DNA of 64,000 nucleotides from G965276675 sp965276675 (GTDB lineage: Bacteria; Acidobacteriota; Terriglobia; Terriglobales; Acidobacteriaceae), in the NCBI GenBank assembly GCA_965276675.1, contig OZ255624.1:1364001-1428000 (forward strand). The letters are read 5' to 3'. Both the position numbers and the translations under genes were made by a program. Below are positions 26,444 through 33,934 of this stretch, in pieces; within the stretch, counting starts at the first letter, position 1, and each line of letters starts with the position of its first letter. The notes under the pieces were generated by a model, which saw only the letters and a list, made by a program, of their open reading frames with translations, ran no database searches and was not told the origin of the DNA.

Positions 26444-27298
26444 ATGTCACTCGAATTCGCAGGATATCTTCACTCCGGCGATAACCGCACAGGTCAGCTG
26501 ATGCTTGTCGGCGTCGGCACAAATGACCGATATAACCGCATCAGTGCCTCGCAATTGACAGGCGCAGGCCTTTACTCCAACATCCATTCGGTGGAGCTGG
26601 TGACCACTCAGGAAGCGGACGGCAATTTGGTGCTGCTGAAAAACGATGACTTTTCCGGCGCATTCGCTCAGGTGAGCGATGCGAAATCTGCTGGGGATGT
26701 ATGGTGGAGTAGCTCCGGACATATCGCCAGCATCATTTTGATTGCAGGAAATCGTCAGGGAAAGCAAGAAAACCGTATCAGCTTTCACGATCAATTCTTC
26801 AACAAGTGGACTACATTTCTGGATGCAAAGCTGCAGGGCAGCCAAGCCAGCCGCGAGGGTGACCCGACGCTGACGTGGGAGATGTTTCCGCAAGGCATCT
26901 CTTATCTGGATCCTAACTTGGCTTACCTGAAAATCTACCAACCACTGCATATCCATATGCCTTGGTACTGGTCAGACTATGCCGCATCGATGACGTACCA
27001 CATTTACCTCTATGTGACTGGAGATCGTCACCTGCGTGCCTGGGGTGCGCGATGGGCATACTGGGTGGAGAGTGGAGCAAAGTCTGGAAAGATCGGTTCG
27101 GAGTTGGAACCACAGGTGCGGGATGGTCTTTCTGCTCTCCAGGACCAGGTCAACCAGCAGCTCGCCCTGACCGATTTACTTGGACCAATTACAGATGTCT
27201 ATTATCTTCCTGGCAAGCAGCTAGAGCGTATCGGTACAGGTGGGGTGATCGGTGCAACTACCGATGACGTCACGATTGTGTTAGAACGGCCGGCGTAA
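26444..27298 (+). CDS. Cluster gene B: beta/gamma-crystallin-like protein
   Basis: 284 residues, no signal peptide. Residues about 45-100 (ADGNLVLLKNDDFSGAFAQV, then SAGDVWWSSSGHIASIILIA) match the Greek-key pattern of beta/gamma-crystallin domains, where an aromatic-Gly-x-F pair and SSI-like strand recur. The remainder is aromatic-rich (PLHIHMPWYWSDYAASMTYH, LRAWGARWAYWVESG) and ends with strands DVYYLPGKQLERIG and DDVTIVLERPA. No catalytic motif seen. ATG 26444 follows GGAGGGC; the frame opens at 26408 inside gene A. Role in the cluster unknown. Confidence 0.6.
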   Translation: MSLEFAGYLHSGDNRTGQLMLVGVGTNDRYNRISASQLTGAGLYSNIHSVELVTTQEADGNLVLLKNDDFSGAFAQVSDAKSAGDVWWSSSGHIASIILIAGNRQGKQENRISFHDQFFNKWTTFLDAKLQGSQASREGDPTLTWEMFPQGISYLDPNLAYLKIYQPLHIHMPWYWSDYAASMTYHIYLYVTGDRHLRAWGARWAYWVESGAKSGKIGSELEPQVRDGLSALQDQVNQQLALTDLLGPITDVYYLPGKQLERIGTGGVIGATTDDVTIVLERPA

Positions 27299-27373
27299 AT
27301 AGACAAGCGGGTATATGTCTGTGTTCCGCACAAACTTAAAGATGTGGTCCCGAGCCTGAAAACCGAGGCGTTT

Positions 27374-27670
27374 ATGAGTGCATTCCCGAAGTTCTTCATA
27401 TCGCAGTTCCCTGAGGTTGAGGAGCTCCTGCGACAACGAAATCTGCAGTTTCCCTTAGCCAGCAAAGACGAATTTATTGCACAGATGACGGCGCACAACC
27501 AACCTGTGGTATTCCGGAAGATTTTGTACGACCCGCACTTTGCGGCAGAGCTGATGCCGGAGTTCTTCTTCCCGATTGAATCAGAGGCTGACATGTTGCA
27601 AAAAGGAGTAGAGCTGATGATCGCGCGCGGACTCTTCTCTCGTCCAGAGCAGCCAGCGAATGAGCAGTAG
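27374..27670 (+). CDS. Cluster gene C: small protein paralogous to gene F
   Basis: 98 residues, no signal peptide. It reads FPEVEELLRQRNLQFPLASK, then DEFIAQM, VVFRKILYDP and MPEFFFPIESEADMLQKGVE. The last part is clearly related to gene F at 28903 (FDELAQAM, LTFRGR, IPAYYFPIASESDLAAKMAD). So the cluster encodes two members of one small family with the pattern (P)xYFFPIxSExDxxxK. No known family recognised; a leader-peptide or carrier role is possible because the same cluster has a YcaO enzyme. Start ATG 27374 is preferred over GTG 27344. Confidence 0.6.
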   Translation: MSAFPKFFISQFPEVEELLRQRNLQFPLASKDEFIAQMTAHNQPVVFRKILYDPHFAAELMPEFFFPIESEADMLQKGVELMIARGLFSRPEQPANEQ

Positions 27671-27720
27671 GTATGTCCATGCTGTAGACGAGGTCGACGA
27701 TAGACGTGGAGGGCGGAGCT

Positions 27721-28080
27721 ATGACACTGGGACAAGCAACACACATAGATGACGTGGTCGCAAGCATTAGGGGTCGCATCGAAGCCCCTAGAATCTCTGA
27801 CAAACTCGACAAAGATACAGCCGAGGCCATAGATGTAGTTCACCATGCACTGGTCTTTATGCGCCATACCAGAGGAATGGCGCTCTGGCGGGCCGCGCTT
27901 TGGGAAGGCCGGCTTGATCCTCAGGCAGAGCTGTCTTTACGCGGTATGTTGGTTTACTTGCTAGCTGCAGTCGACCGGGGGGAGATTGCATTGGTTTCTC
28001 AGATCTGCGATTGCTTGCACGAGATTCTTCCCCACGACAAGATGCACCTAGCGGAGATGAGCTTGCCGGTTCAGGTATGA
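27721..28080 (+). CDS. Cluster gene D: unknown helical 119-residue protein
   Basis: Not recognised. The protein is predicted mostly helical, with DTAEAIDVVHHALVFMRHTR, MALWRAALWEGRL, AELSLRGMLVYLLAAVDRGE and a closing CDCLHEILPHDK with two Cys. A strong site GGAGGGCGGAG precedes ATG 27721. Its stop overlaps the next ATG (ATGA at 28077), so it is translated together with the DUF6065 gene. Confidence 0.6.
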   Translation: MTLGQATHIDDVVASIRGRIEAPRISDKLDKDTAEAIDVVHHALVFMRHTRGMALWRAALWEGRLDPQAELSLRGMLVYLLAAVDRGEIALVSQICDCLHEILPHDKMHLAEMSLPVQV

Positions 28081-28832
28081 ATGTAGGGAGCGCACGACCC
28101 AAGCTAATCGCGTACCGGACACACGCATATCCTAGGATGCGTATTGTGCCAGCTGCCCTTTCGCGAAATTGGATGGATGATGCGTCCGGCGGTTTTGCGT
28201 ATCGATGCCTGCCTATGCTTATCGCAAACCAAGCGGGTTGGCATATTCTCTGCAGTCATCGCATTGTGGCGCACTGGGATGGCGGAGAAGCTATTGCCAG
28301 TCTCACTATCGAGCATGGGGATGGCTGGGCCCCTTTTCCGGCGTCGAGTCATTTTGGGCACGGGATCATTACCTGGACTGTGCCGTATCTGTTCCGGACG
28401 ACATCTGGTTACAACCTTCTGGTACGCGGCCCCGCAAACATGCCGAAGGATGGAGTTCATCCACTAGAAGGTGTAGTCGAGACGGATTGGGCGATTGGAA
28501 GCTTCACGATGAATTGGAAGCTAACACGGCCAGGGGGAACTGTTGTCTTTGAAAAAGATGAGCCAATTTGCATGATCACACCCCAGCGGCGGGGAGATCT
28601 CGAGTCGTTTGATCCTGAAGTGCGGGCTCTTGAAGAGGATCCGGTACTTGCGACAAGCTGCCGTGCATGGATGGAAAGCCGCAGAGTGTTTTTGCGGGAG
28701 CTGAATTCTCCTGGGAGTTCAGCAACTTGGCAAAAACATTATTTCCAAGGATCAACACCGACAGGCGAGCAAGCTGAAGTCCACCAGACACGGCTAAAGA
28801 TCAAAGAGTTCAGGTCTTCGCCAGACGAATAG
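28077..28832 (+). CDS. Cluster gene E: DUF6065 family protein
   Basis: 251 residues matching DUF6065: RCLPMLIANQAGWHILCSHR, HFGHGIITWTVPYLFRTT, NLLVRGPANMPKDGV, LEGVVETDWAIGSFTMNWKL and EPICMITPQRRGDLESF. This family is widespread next to peptide-type natural product genes and its biochemical role is, as far as I know, not established. The 4-base overlap with gene D fixes the start at 28077. The sequence appears complete, including the conserved His/Trp/Pro-rich core. Confidence 0.78.
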   Translation: MNVGSARPKLIAYRTHAYPRMRIVPAALSRNWMDDASGGFAYRCLPMLIANQAGWHILCSHRIVAHWDGGEAIASLTIEHGDGWAPFPASSHFGHGIITWTVPYLFRTTSGYNLLVRGPANMPKDGVHPLEGVVETDWAIGSFTMNWKLTRPGGTVVFEKDEPICMITPQRRGDLESFDPEVRALEEDPVLATSCRAWMESRRVFLRELNSPGSSATWQKHYFQGSTPTGEQAEVHQTRLKIKEFRSSPDE

Positions 28833-28902
28833 GCGCCCATGCACGACGTAGCTTCCAGCACTGGTCAACAGTAATACACACCGTAAGAAAGAGGAGAGAA
28901 TC

Positions 28903-29376
28903 ATGCCATTTGAACCGCTTAAAAACGAAGACCTCGCATTGGTCAATCGACTATTAAACGCCCATCCTGATCTGCGAGACACGATTTCGGTGATTCGACA
29001 GGTGAACGCGAATAGCAAATATCCCATTACCAGTTTCGATGAGTTAGCGCAGGCCATGGGTGGGGAGAACGCATCGTTGACCTTTCGCGGACGTACGATG
29101 ACGATGGCGGATGCACGAAGCGTCATTCCAGCCTACTACTTTCCGATTGCGTCAGAGAGCGATCTGGCAGCCAAGATGGCCGATTTGTCCAAAGCACTTC
29201 CAGCGATGGGAACGACAGTCAGGGTGCCGCCAGTCGAAACCGCGATGAGGCTTACTGCTGCGACCGCGGTTAAGCCGGAGGGGATTACGGCGCCTCACCT
29301 CAACATGGATGAGGTGCTGAAGATCTCAGGATTTGGTCATGGGGCGCCAGCCATCGGTGGTACTCCGAAGCAGTAG
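28903..29376 (+). CDS. Cluster gene F: small protein paralogous to gene C, with extended tail
   Basis: 157 residues after an AAGAGGAGAG ribosome site. Residues about 1-110 are related to gene C (VNRLLNAHPDLRDTISVIRQ, FDELAQAM, LTFRGRTMTM, IPAYYFPIASESDLAAKM). A tail of about 45 residues, lacking in gene C, follows: AATAVKPEGITAPHLNMDEV and ISGFGHGAPAIGGTPKQ. A conserved body with a variable Gly/Thr/Pro-rich tail is the layout of many RiPP precursors, but the tail has no Cys and no Ser after ISGF, so an azoline core is uncertain. It may equally be a helper protein. Confidence 0.6.
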   Translation: MPFEPLKNEDLALVNRLLNAHPDLRDTISVIRQVNANSKYPITSFDELAQAMGGENASLTFRGRTMTMADARSVIPAYYFPIASESDLAAKMADLSKALPAMGTTVRVPPVETAMRLTAATAVKPEGITAPHLNMDEVLKISGFGHGAPAIGGTPKQ

Positions 29377-29406
29377 TCGCAGATCGGAATAGAAAGAGAG
29401 GACAGC

Positions 29407-29649
29407 ATGTGGATTGTAGTCTATGACTGCAGAAATGGACGTCGCCTGACCAATGCAACGTTTAGTGTCGCTGCATATAACAACGGCGACGGCAATTATT
29501 ACATGTACATTGGCGCGGGGCAGGCGTTCTGTGTTGGCGCGCCCACGTACGGAACTCAATGCGGTAACACAGATAGCTACGGCAGTATGTACGCGAGTCT
29601 CTGCCCGGCTCCGCCACCCCCACCGCCGAATGCCAACTGCTGGAGCTAG
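29407..29649 (+). CDS. Cluster gene G: Cys/Tyr/Gly-rich 80-residue peptide, candidate precursor
   Basis: An 80-residue product beginning MWIVVYDCRNGRRLTNATFS, with GNYYMYIGAGQAFCVGAPTY and five Cys at positions 8, 42, 52, 66 and 78. Ser, Thr, Gly, Tyr and Asn dominate, and a run PAPPPPPP separates the last Cys, ending NANCWS. No signal peptide. A GAGAGGAC site precedes ATG 29407, and the next gene starts 8 bases after its stop. With YcaO and SagB in the cluster, Cys/Ser/Thr heterocyclisation is chemically reasonable, so it is the best candidate substrate, yet the leader/core boundary is not evident. It could also be a small structural beta-strand protein. Confidence 0.6.
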   Translation: MWIVVYDCRNGRRLTNATFSVAAYNNGDGNYYMYIGAGQAFCVGAPTYGTQCGNTDSYGSMYASLCPAPPPPPPNANCWS

Positions 29650-29657
29650 GACTAGAG

Positions 29658-31838
29658 ATGAGTGCCTCTGCATACGAAGTTACCAGGTCACAGGGAATCC
29701 TTGGTTATATAGGCCAGATGACTAACTTCCATTTGCGCGCTGCTATTCAAGTGTCACTGGCAGCGCGTGGATTGGAATTAGATCCAGTGTCCTACAATGC
29801 AGCGGTAATGGATCAGTGGCATCTGGGGTGCAGAGTGCGAGACAAGATCGTCGCTGCTTTGGGAGATCCCGCGTGCGCGCGCGAGCTACAGGAGAGCCTG
29901 CCAGATCTGTGGGCCAGGATGCCTTTGATGGCAGGCCTGGGTTCGAGAGAGACCTCGGTATTTCAGACCATGATGAACTCCGCCGACGAGAACGAGAAAG
30001 CAGCTTTCCTGGGCGGCGCCTTTAATCTGGCTATCGTGCTCATCGACCACTATGTGGATGAGCTCGGTTTGGGTCAGCGCGTGTTCAACGTGCTGAATGA
30101 ATCCTTGATCCGGGACATCTTTACCGATCCAGTACAAGCAAGCTCATTGCTAACGAAGATTGCCGAGAATAGCGGAGATGCGCGGGAGCAATTTCTTTTC
30201 CGCCTTATTGCTTTGTGTGCGTCCACTGGTGCTGAATTACTTTCAAGAGCGCAAAATTATGTAGTCTGGAAGGATCTGGGACGTAGCATCGCTTATCAAC
30301 TCGATGGAGAACGACGGATCACACGGTCGATGTGGCCGACGCGCTCTGAGATGTGCGAATTGCTACCTGCCATGGAAGCGAAGTCCTCTTTGCCGTTAGT
30401 GGCTGCAATGCAAATAGCACGACTGGCACAAGCGCCTGAATTAGCTGATAGCGGCGCCGGCGAGATGCTTGCTTCGGCCAAGGACATAGGAACCGTGTTC
30501 TGGATTATCGATGATCTTGTCGATTTGCTTGACGACTTAAGAGCAGGCGTGGGGAATCGCGTTTTGCTCTGCCTGAACGATCGGCTTGCTGAAGAGGGAC
30601 GCTGGCATATCAGCGACACAGATATTTACGAGGAGATCGAGCAATCGACGATGAAGCTGGCGCCGCTACTGGGGCTGACCAGGCCGGCGGATGCGGGTCG
30701 CCGCATGTCCGCTGCGGTTCAGGAGTTTGCCAGGTTCGTGGTAGCAGGCTGGACGCACTGGAACGAACAAGAGGATCCGATGCGAAGGGGAGCTCAGGTT
30801 GAAGCGCGATCAGACAAGAGCTTTACCGCCAGGCACGCTCTTCACTTCCTTCTGACGGAGCAAGCTGATGAGTATAAAAATGCTGTACACCATCTGCATT
30901 TCCCCCGTCTTTTGCTTCATGGAGTGGAATACCAGACTCAACCTGCTATTGTGTCCCACCGTGCGGTGATTTTGGATTCGCTTCTGGATGCGGCTGAAGC
31001 CGGTCTGCCACTTGATCCGCGAATTCTAGCCAAAGACGTCATGGAGATACTTCGTTGTAAGCATCGCGATGTTCGAGGCGGGTGGAGCTATATCCAGAAA
31101 GCACCCGAACTGCCTCCCGATGCGGATGATTTGGGGCAAGTGTTGCAATGTCTCGTCCGTTATGGCGGAAGCGATCTTGCGTCCGTCTGTGACGAAGCCA
31201 TCCGTCTGGTTTTAGATTATGCAGATGAGAGCGGCGGTCTCTGTACCTGGATACTGGACCCAAATGGCGTTTCACCCGCAGACGGTCTCATTCGGAGCTA
31301 CCTTGGCGTAATGGGAGGCTGGGGCGTTCACCCTGAGGTAGTTGCAAACATGCTCTATGGGCTTCTGCTTTACGATGCGGAGCGGTATCGCGAAGCTTTG
31401 CATCGCGGGGTGCGCTATTTGGAAGCGGTGCAAGACCCTGCTGGTTATTGGATGAGCAAGTGGTATAAGGGACCTTTTTATGGTACTTGGCGTGCGTTGT
31501 CTGTACTGGAAAGGTTGTCACCGGTCTCTGGCACCTCCACAGCGGCGAGAGACTTCCTGCTTGAGGCACAGCGTGTGGATGGAAGCTGGGGTGAGAGCGT
31601 CGGAGAGCCCTTGTCTACGGCGTTCGCGATCCTATCACTCTGTACGGACGTTAGGAACAAAACATCCGCGGCGGTCTCCTCTGGTGAGGCTTATTTGAGG
31701 GAGACGCAACGGGCAAATGGCTCGTGGGAACCAGTGCCATGGATAGCATTTCCTACTATCGATGGAGATGTGGTGCATGGGAGCGCAAGCATAACTACGG
31801 CATTTGCAATGAAGGCGTTGCTGGCCACGGCACATTAA
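29658..31838 (+). CDS. Cluster gene H: class I (alpha)-class II (beta) terpene synthase fusion
   Basis: 726 residues. The N-terminal half (about 1-390) is helical and carries two Asp-rich sites in the class I isoprenoid-synthase arrangement: LIDHYVDELG (D130, D134) and WIIDDLVDLLDD (D285-D293). The C-terminal half (about 400-726) is a terpene-cyclase alpha/alpha-barrel with DADD at 488-491, the acid motif of class II cyclases (DxDD), and QW-like repeats QDPAGYWMSKW, QRVDGSWGES and QRANGSWEP. The order alpha then beta is opposite to plant-type bifunctional synthases, where the class II domain comes first. FARM-like HDDxxD is not perfect, so ionisation activity of the first half is uncertain. 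Likely substrate: the product of the next gene. Confidence 0.8.
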   Translation: MSASAYEVTRSQGILGYIGQMTNFHLRAAIQVSLAARGLELDPVSYNAAVMDQWHLGCRVRDKIVAALGDPACARELQESLPDLWARMPLMAGLGSRETSVFQTMMNSADENEKAAFLGGAFNLAIVLIDHYVDELGLGQRVFNVLNESLIRDIFTDPVQASSLLTKIAENSGDAREQFLFRLIALCASTGAELLSRAQNYVVWKDLGRSIAYQLDGERRITRSMWPTRSEMCELLPAMEAKSSLPLVAAMQIARLAQAPELADSGAGEMLASAKDIGTVFWIIDDLVDLLDDLRAGVGNRVLLCLNDRLAEEGRWHISDTDIYEEIEQSTMKLAPLLGLTRPADAGRRMSAAVQEFARFVVAGWTHWNEQEDPMRRGAQVEARSDKSFTARHALHFLLTEQADEYKNAVHHLHFPRLLLHGVEYQTQPAIVSHRAVILDSLLDAAEAGLPLDPRILAKDVMEILRCKHRDVRGGWSYIQKAPELPPDADDLGQVLQCLVRYGGSDLASVCDEAIRLVLDYADESGGLCTWILDPNGVSPADGLIRSYLGVMGGWGVHPEVVANMLYGLLLYDAERYREALHRGVRYLEAVQDPAGYWMSKWYKGPFYGTWRALSVLERLSPVSGTSTAARDFLLEAQRVDGSWGESVGEPLSTAFAILSLCTDVRNKTSAAVSSGEAYLRETQRANGSWEPVPWIAFPTIDGDVVHGSASITTAFAMKALLATAH

Positions 31839-31901
31839 TAAAGATATTCAATCTACAAAGACGGCCAAAGGTTATTCCGCTGAAGTCTTCTAGGAGAACA
31901 T

Positions 31902-32906
31902 GTGAGCGTTCAGGCAGCAGTGCTATCGGTACCGTCGGCCTTCGAGCAAGTGACAGGACATTACGGCTCCCTCCTTGCGATTTGCAGAGAGAGCATCCTA
32001 CAGGATATAGAGAGCGCACCCGCAGCACAGCATCTCACTGCCTACTTTGAACGCGGCAAGATGTTACGTCCACTGCTGGTGTTTCTCGCTGCCGCTGCCG
32101 TGGGTGGAGATGCCGCGGCTGCTCTTCCCGGAGCTGAAGCTTTGGAGCTACTGCATGGCGCCGCACTAGTCCATGATGACATTATGGATAGGGCAGACGA
32201 ACGTCGCGGACTTCCAGCACTACATGCAGTAGTGGGCAAGCCAGCTGCACTGGTAATCGGCGATTACTTAATCCTGCGTTCCTTTGAGGTTCTAGCGCGT
32301 GCTGCAGAAGCAACTAATCCTTATCGAGTATTCGATGCAATGCGGCTGCTTAGCAGGCATGCACAGGACTGCTGCTGTGGCCAAATTCAAGAGCTATCGC
32401 CAGGAGCCACTAGCTGTTCAGAGCAGCAGTACTATGCCATTATCCAAGGAAAAACCGCCTCTCAGTTCTCCGCAGCGGTGACGCTTGGGAGCACCTTCGG
32501 CCAGGCGAGCGATCAAGAGATGGAAGCGCTCCAGTGCTTTGCGTTAAATGCCGGCATGGCATTTCAGATACGAGATGATGAGTTGGACTTTATAGGAGAT
32601 GTTGCCAAGCTGGGAAAACCGATCGGAAACTCCGTAGCGGCAGGCCGGCCATTACTGCCCTTGATCTATTTAAACGAATATGGATCTCCTTCGACGGTAG
32701 CGAGATATCGCGAAATGCAGCAGGATGGTTCGACTCATGCTGCGCTGGTTGACTTGCTGGAGCAGGAGGGTTTATTTGAAGAAGTACAAGATGTGGAGCA
32801 TAAGTTTCTAGAGCGGGCACTCGCGGCTCTCGATAGAATGCATCCATCGCGGGAGCAAGAAGCCCTGAAGGCCATTGGCGTTTATTGCATCTCCCGGAAT
32901 TGCTAG
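31902..32906 (+). CDS. Cluster gene I: polyprenyl diphosphate synthase
   Basis: Trans-type isoprenyl diphosphate synthase, chain-elongating isopentenyl diphosphate in the cytoplasm. The 334-residue protein has GKMLRPLLV, the first Asp-rich motif LVHDDIMDRADERRG, QGKTASQFSA, and the second motif FQIRDDELDFIGD, with GKPIGNSVAAG behind it. All catalytic Asp and Lys residues are present. Residues just before the first DDxxD (ALELLHGAALVH) lack bulky aromatics at the -5 position, so long chains such as C20 or more are possible; this is inference. The start is GTG 31902, six bases after AGGAGA. Confidence 0.92.
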   Translation: MSVQAAVLSVPSAFEQVTGHYGSLLAICRESILQDIESAPAAQHLTAYFERGKMLRPLLVFLAAAAVGGDAAAALPGAEALELLHGAALVHDDIMDRADERRGLPALHAVVGKPAALVIGDYLILRSFEVLARAAEATNPYRVFDAMRLLSRHAQDCCCGQIQELSPGATSCSEQQYYAIIQGKTASQFSAAVTLGSTFGQASDQEMEALQCFALNAGMAFQIRDDELDFIGDVAKLGKPIGNSVAAGRPLLPLIYLNEYGSPSTVARYREMQQDGSTHAALVDLLEQEGLFEEVQDVEHKFLERALAALDRMHPSREQEALKAIGVYCISRNC

Positions 32907-32908
32907 CC

Positions 32909-33934
32909 ATGTGGATACGATGGGGGGAGGATGTTGATGTCGATATCGCTGGCGACGATGCAACGATCCATCGCGGCGACCTCAGGCTTTTGCTGCCGGG
33001 TGCTGCGGCCATACTCACCGTCTTGCGCGAAAAGCTGAGCGCTCCCCGGCAATTACAAGAGCTTGAGCAGGAGTTAGCGAGTTGTGACCTTACCATCGAC
33101 TCGAGCCATGTTCTTCGCGAAATGATGAACGCGCAGGTGCTGATTCCATGGAAACTCACACCTGAACTGATTCGCATCCATGAACAGACAGTTCGAGGAG
33201 CGCAGGATTCTTTCTTAAGTTCCGTTCACGAGACTAGAAGAATTATGCGTGAGTCGGGAGTAGTGCAGGGCGGGAGCGGATGTTGTTCAACTGTGGCGTT
33301 GCCGTATCCGGAAAGCACGAGGACGTTGCTAGAAGAGGCGATGGAGCGCCGAAAGACGTGCCGCCAGTTTCATCCACAGTATTTCGGCATGGAGCAACTC
33401 GGCAGCATCGTCGGACTTTCAGCGGCATCCAGGACTGACGGTGATCTTCAATCGGCAGCCACCGGTCGGCCGTCCGGCGACAGGCCATATCCATCTGGAG
33501 GAGCGCTCTATTCCGTCGAAATTATCTTGTATTCGCTGAATATCTCTGGACTTGGCCCAGGGTTCTATTACTATCAGGCGCTGTCGCACCAGCTTCTATC
33601 CTGCGCAAAAGCGCAGCTTGCTCCTGCCCTAAAGAGGCTGCTTGCAAATCATCCGATAGAAGGCGCAGCTTTCTTGGTGCTGTTGTTTCTTGACTTCACC
33701 CGGGTGTCTCTCTCGAAATACGGCGGAAAGGCGTATCGGCTTGCGCTGATTGAGGCTGGGCACTTAGCGCAAAACCTTTTGCTCTCAGCAGCAGCACACG
33801 GATTGGCTGGCTTGCCTCTCTGCGGGTTTGACGATGAGGCCCTGAGCAGGGCTGCTGGCTTGCGATACCCCGAAGAGCCCGTGGTGTATGCCCTAGCCGT
33901 AGGTAGCCCTGCAGGAGAATGCAAGTATGAATGA
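32909..33934 (+). CDS. Cluster gene J: SagB-type flavin oxidase with N-terminal recognition-like domain
   Basis: 341 residues. The C-terminal nitroreductase-like domain (about 130-341) is of the SagB type: RRKTCRQFHPQYFGMEQLGS, YPSGGALYSVEIILYSLN, GFYYYQALSHQLL, AYRLALIEAGHLAQNLLLSA and GLAGLPLCGFDD. SagB enzymes use FMN to oxidise azolines to azoles. Residues about 20-85 (LLLPGAAAILTVLREKLS, LQELEQELAS, VLREMMNAQVLIPWK) look like a PqqD/RRE-type winged helix that binds a leader peptide. The ATG at 32909 lies 2 bases after the synthase stop; overlaps the next gene by 8 bases. Confidence 0.87.
   Translation: MWIRWGEDVDVDIAGDDATIHRGDLRLLLPGAAAILTVLREKLSAPRQLQELEQELASCDLTIDSSHVLREMMNAQVLIPWKLTPELIRIHEQTVRGAQDSFLSSVHETRRIMRESGVVQGGSGCCSTVALPYPESTRTLLEEAMERRKTCRQFHPQYFGMEQLGSIVGLSAASRTDGDLQSAATGRPSGDRPYPSGGALYSVEIILYSLNISGLGPGFYYYQALSHQLLSCAKAQLAPALKRLLANHPIEGAAFLVLLFLDFTRVSLSKYGGKAYRLALIEAGHLAQNLLLSAAAHGLAGLPLCGFDDEALSRAAGLRYPEEPVVYALAVGSPAGECKYE

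Noticed and set aside
29407..29649. Gene G as a lanthipeptide or lasso precursor
   Set aside because: No LanM/LanB/LanC or lasso cyclase/protease genes nearby; YcaO/SagB fit better, so only an azoline-type or prenylated product was considered.
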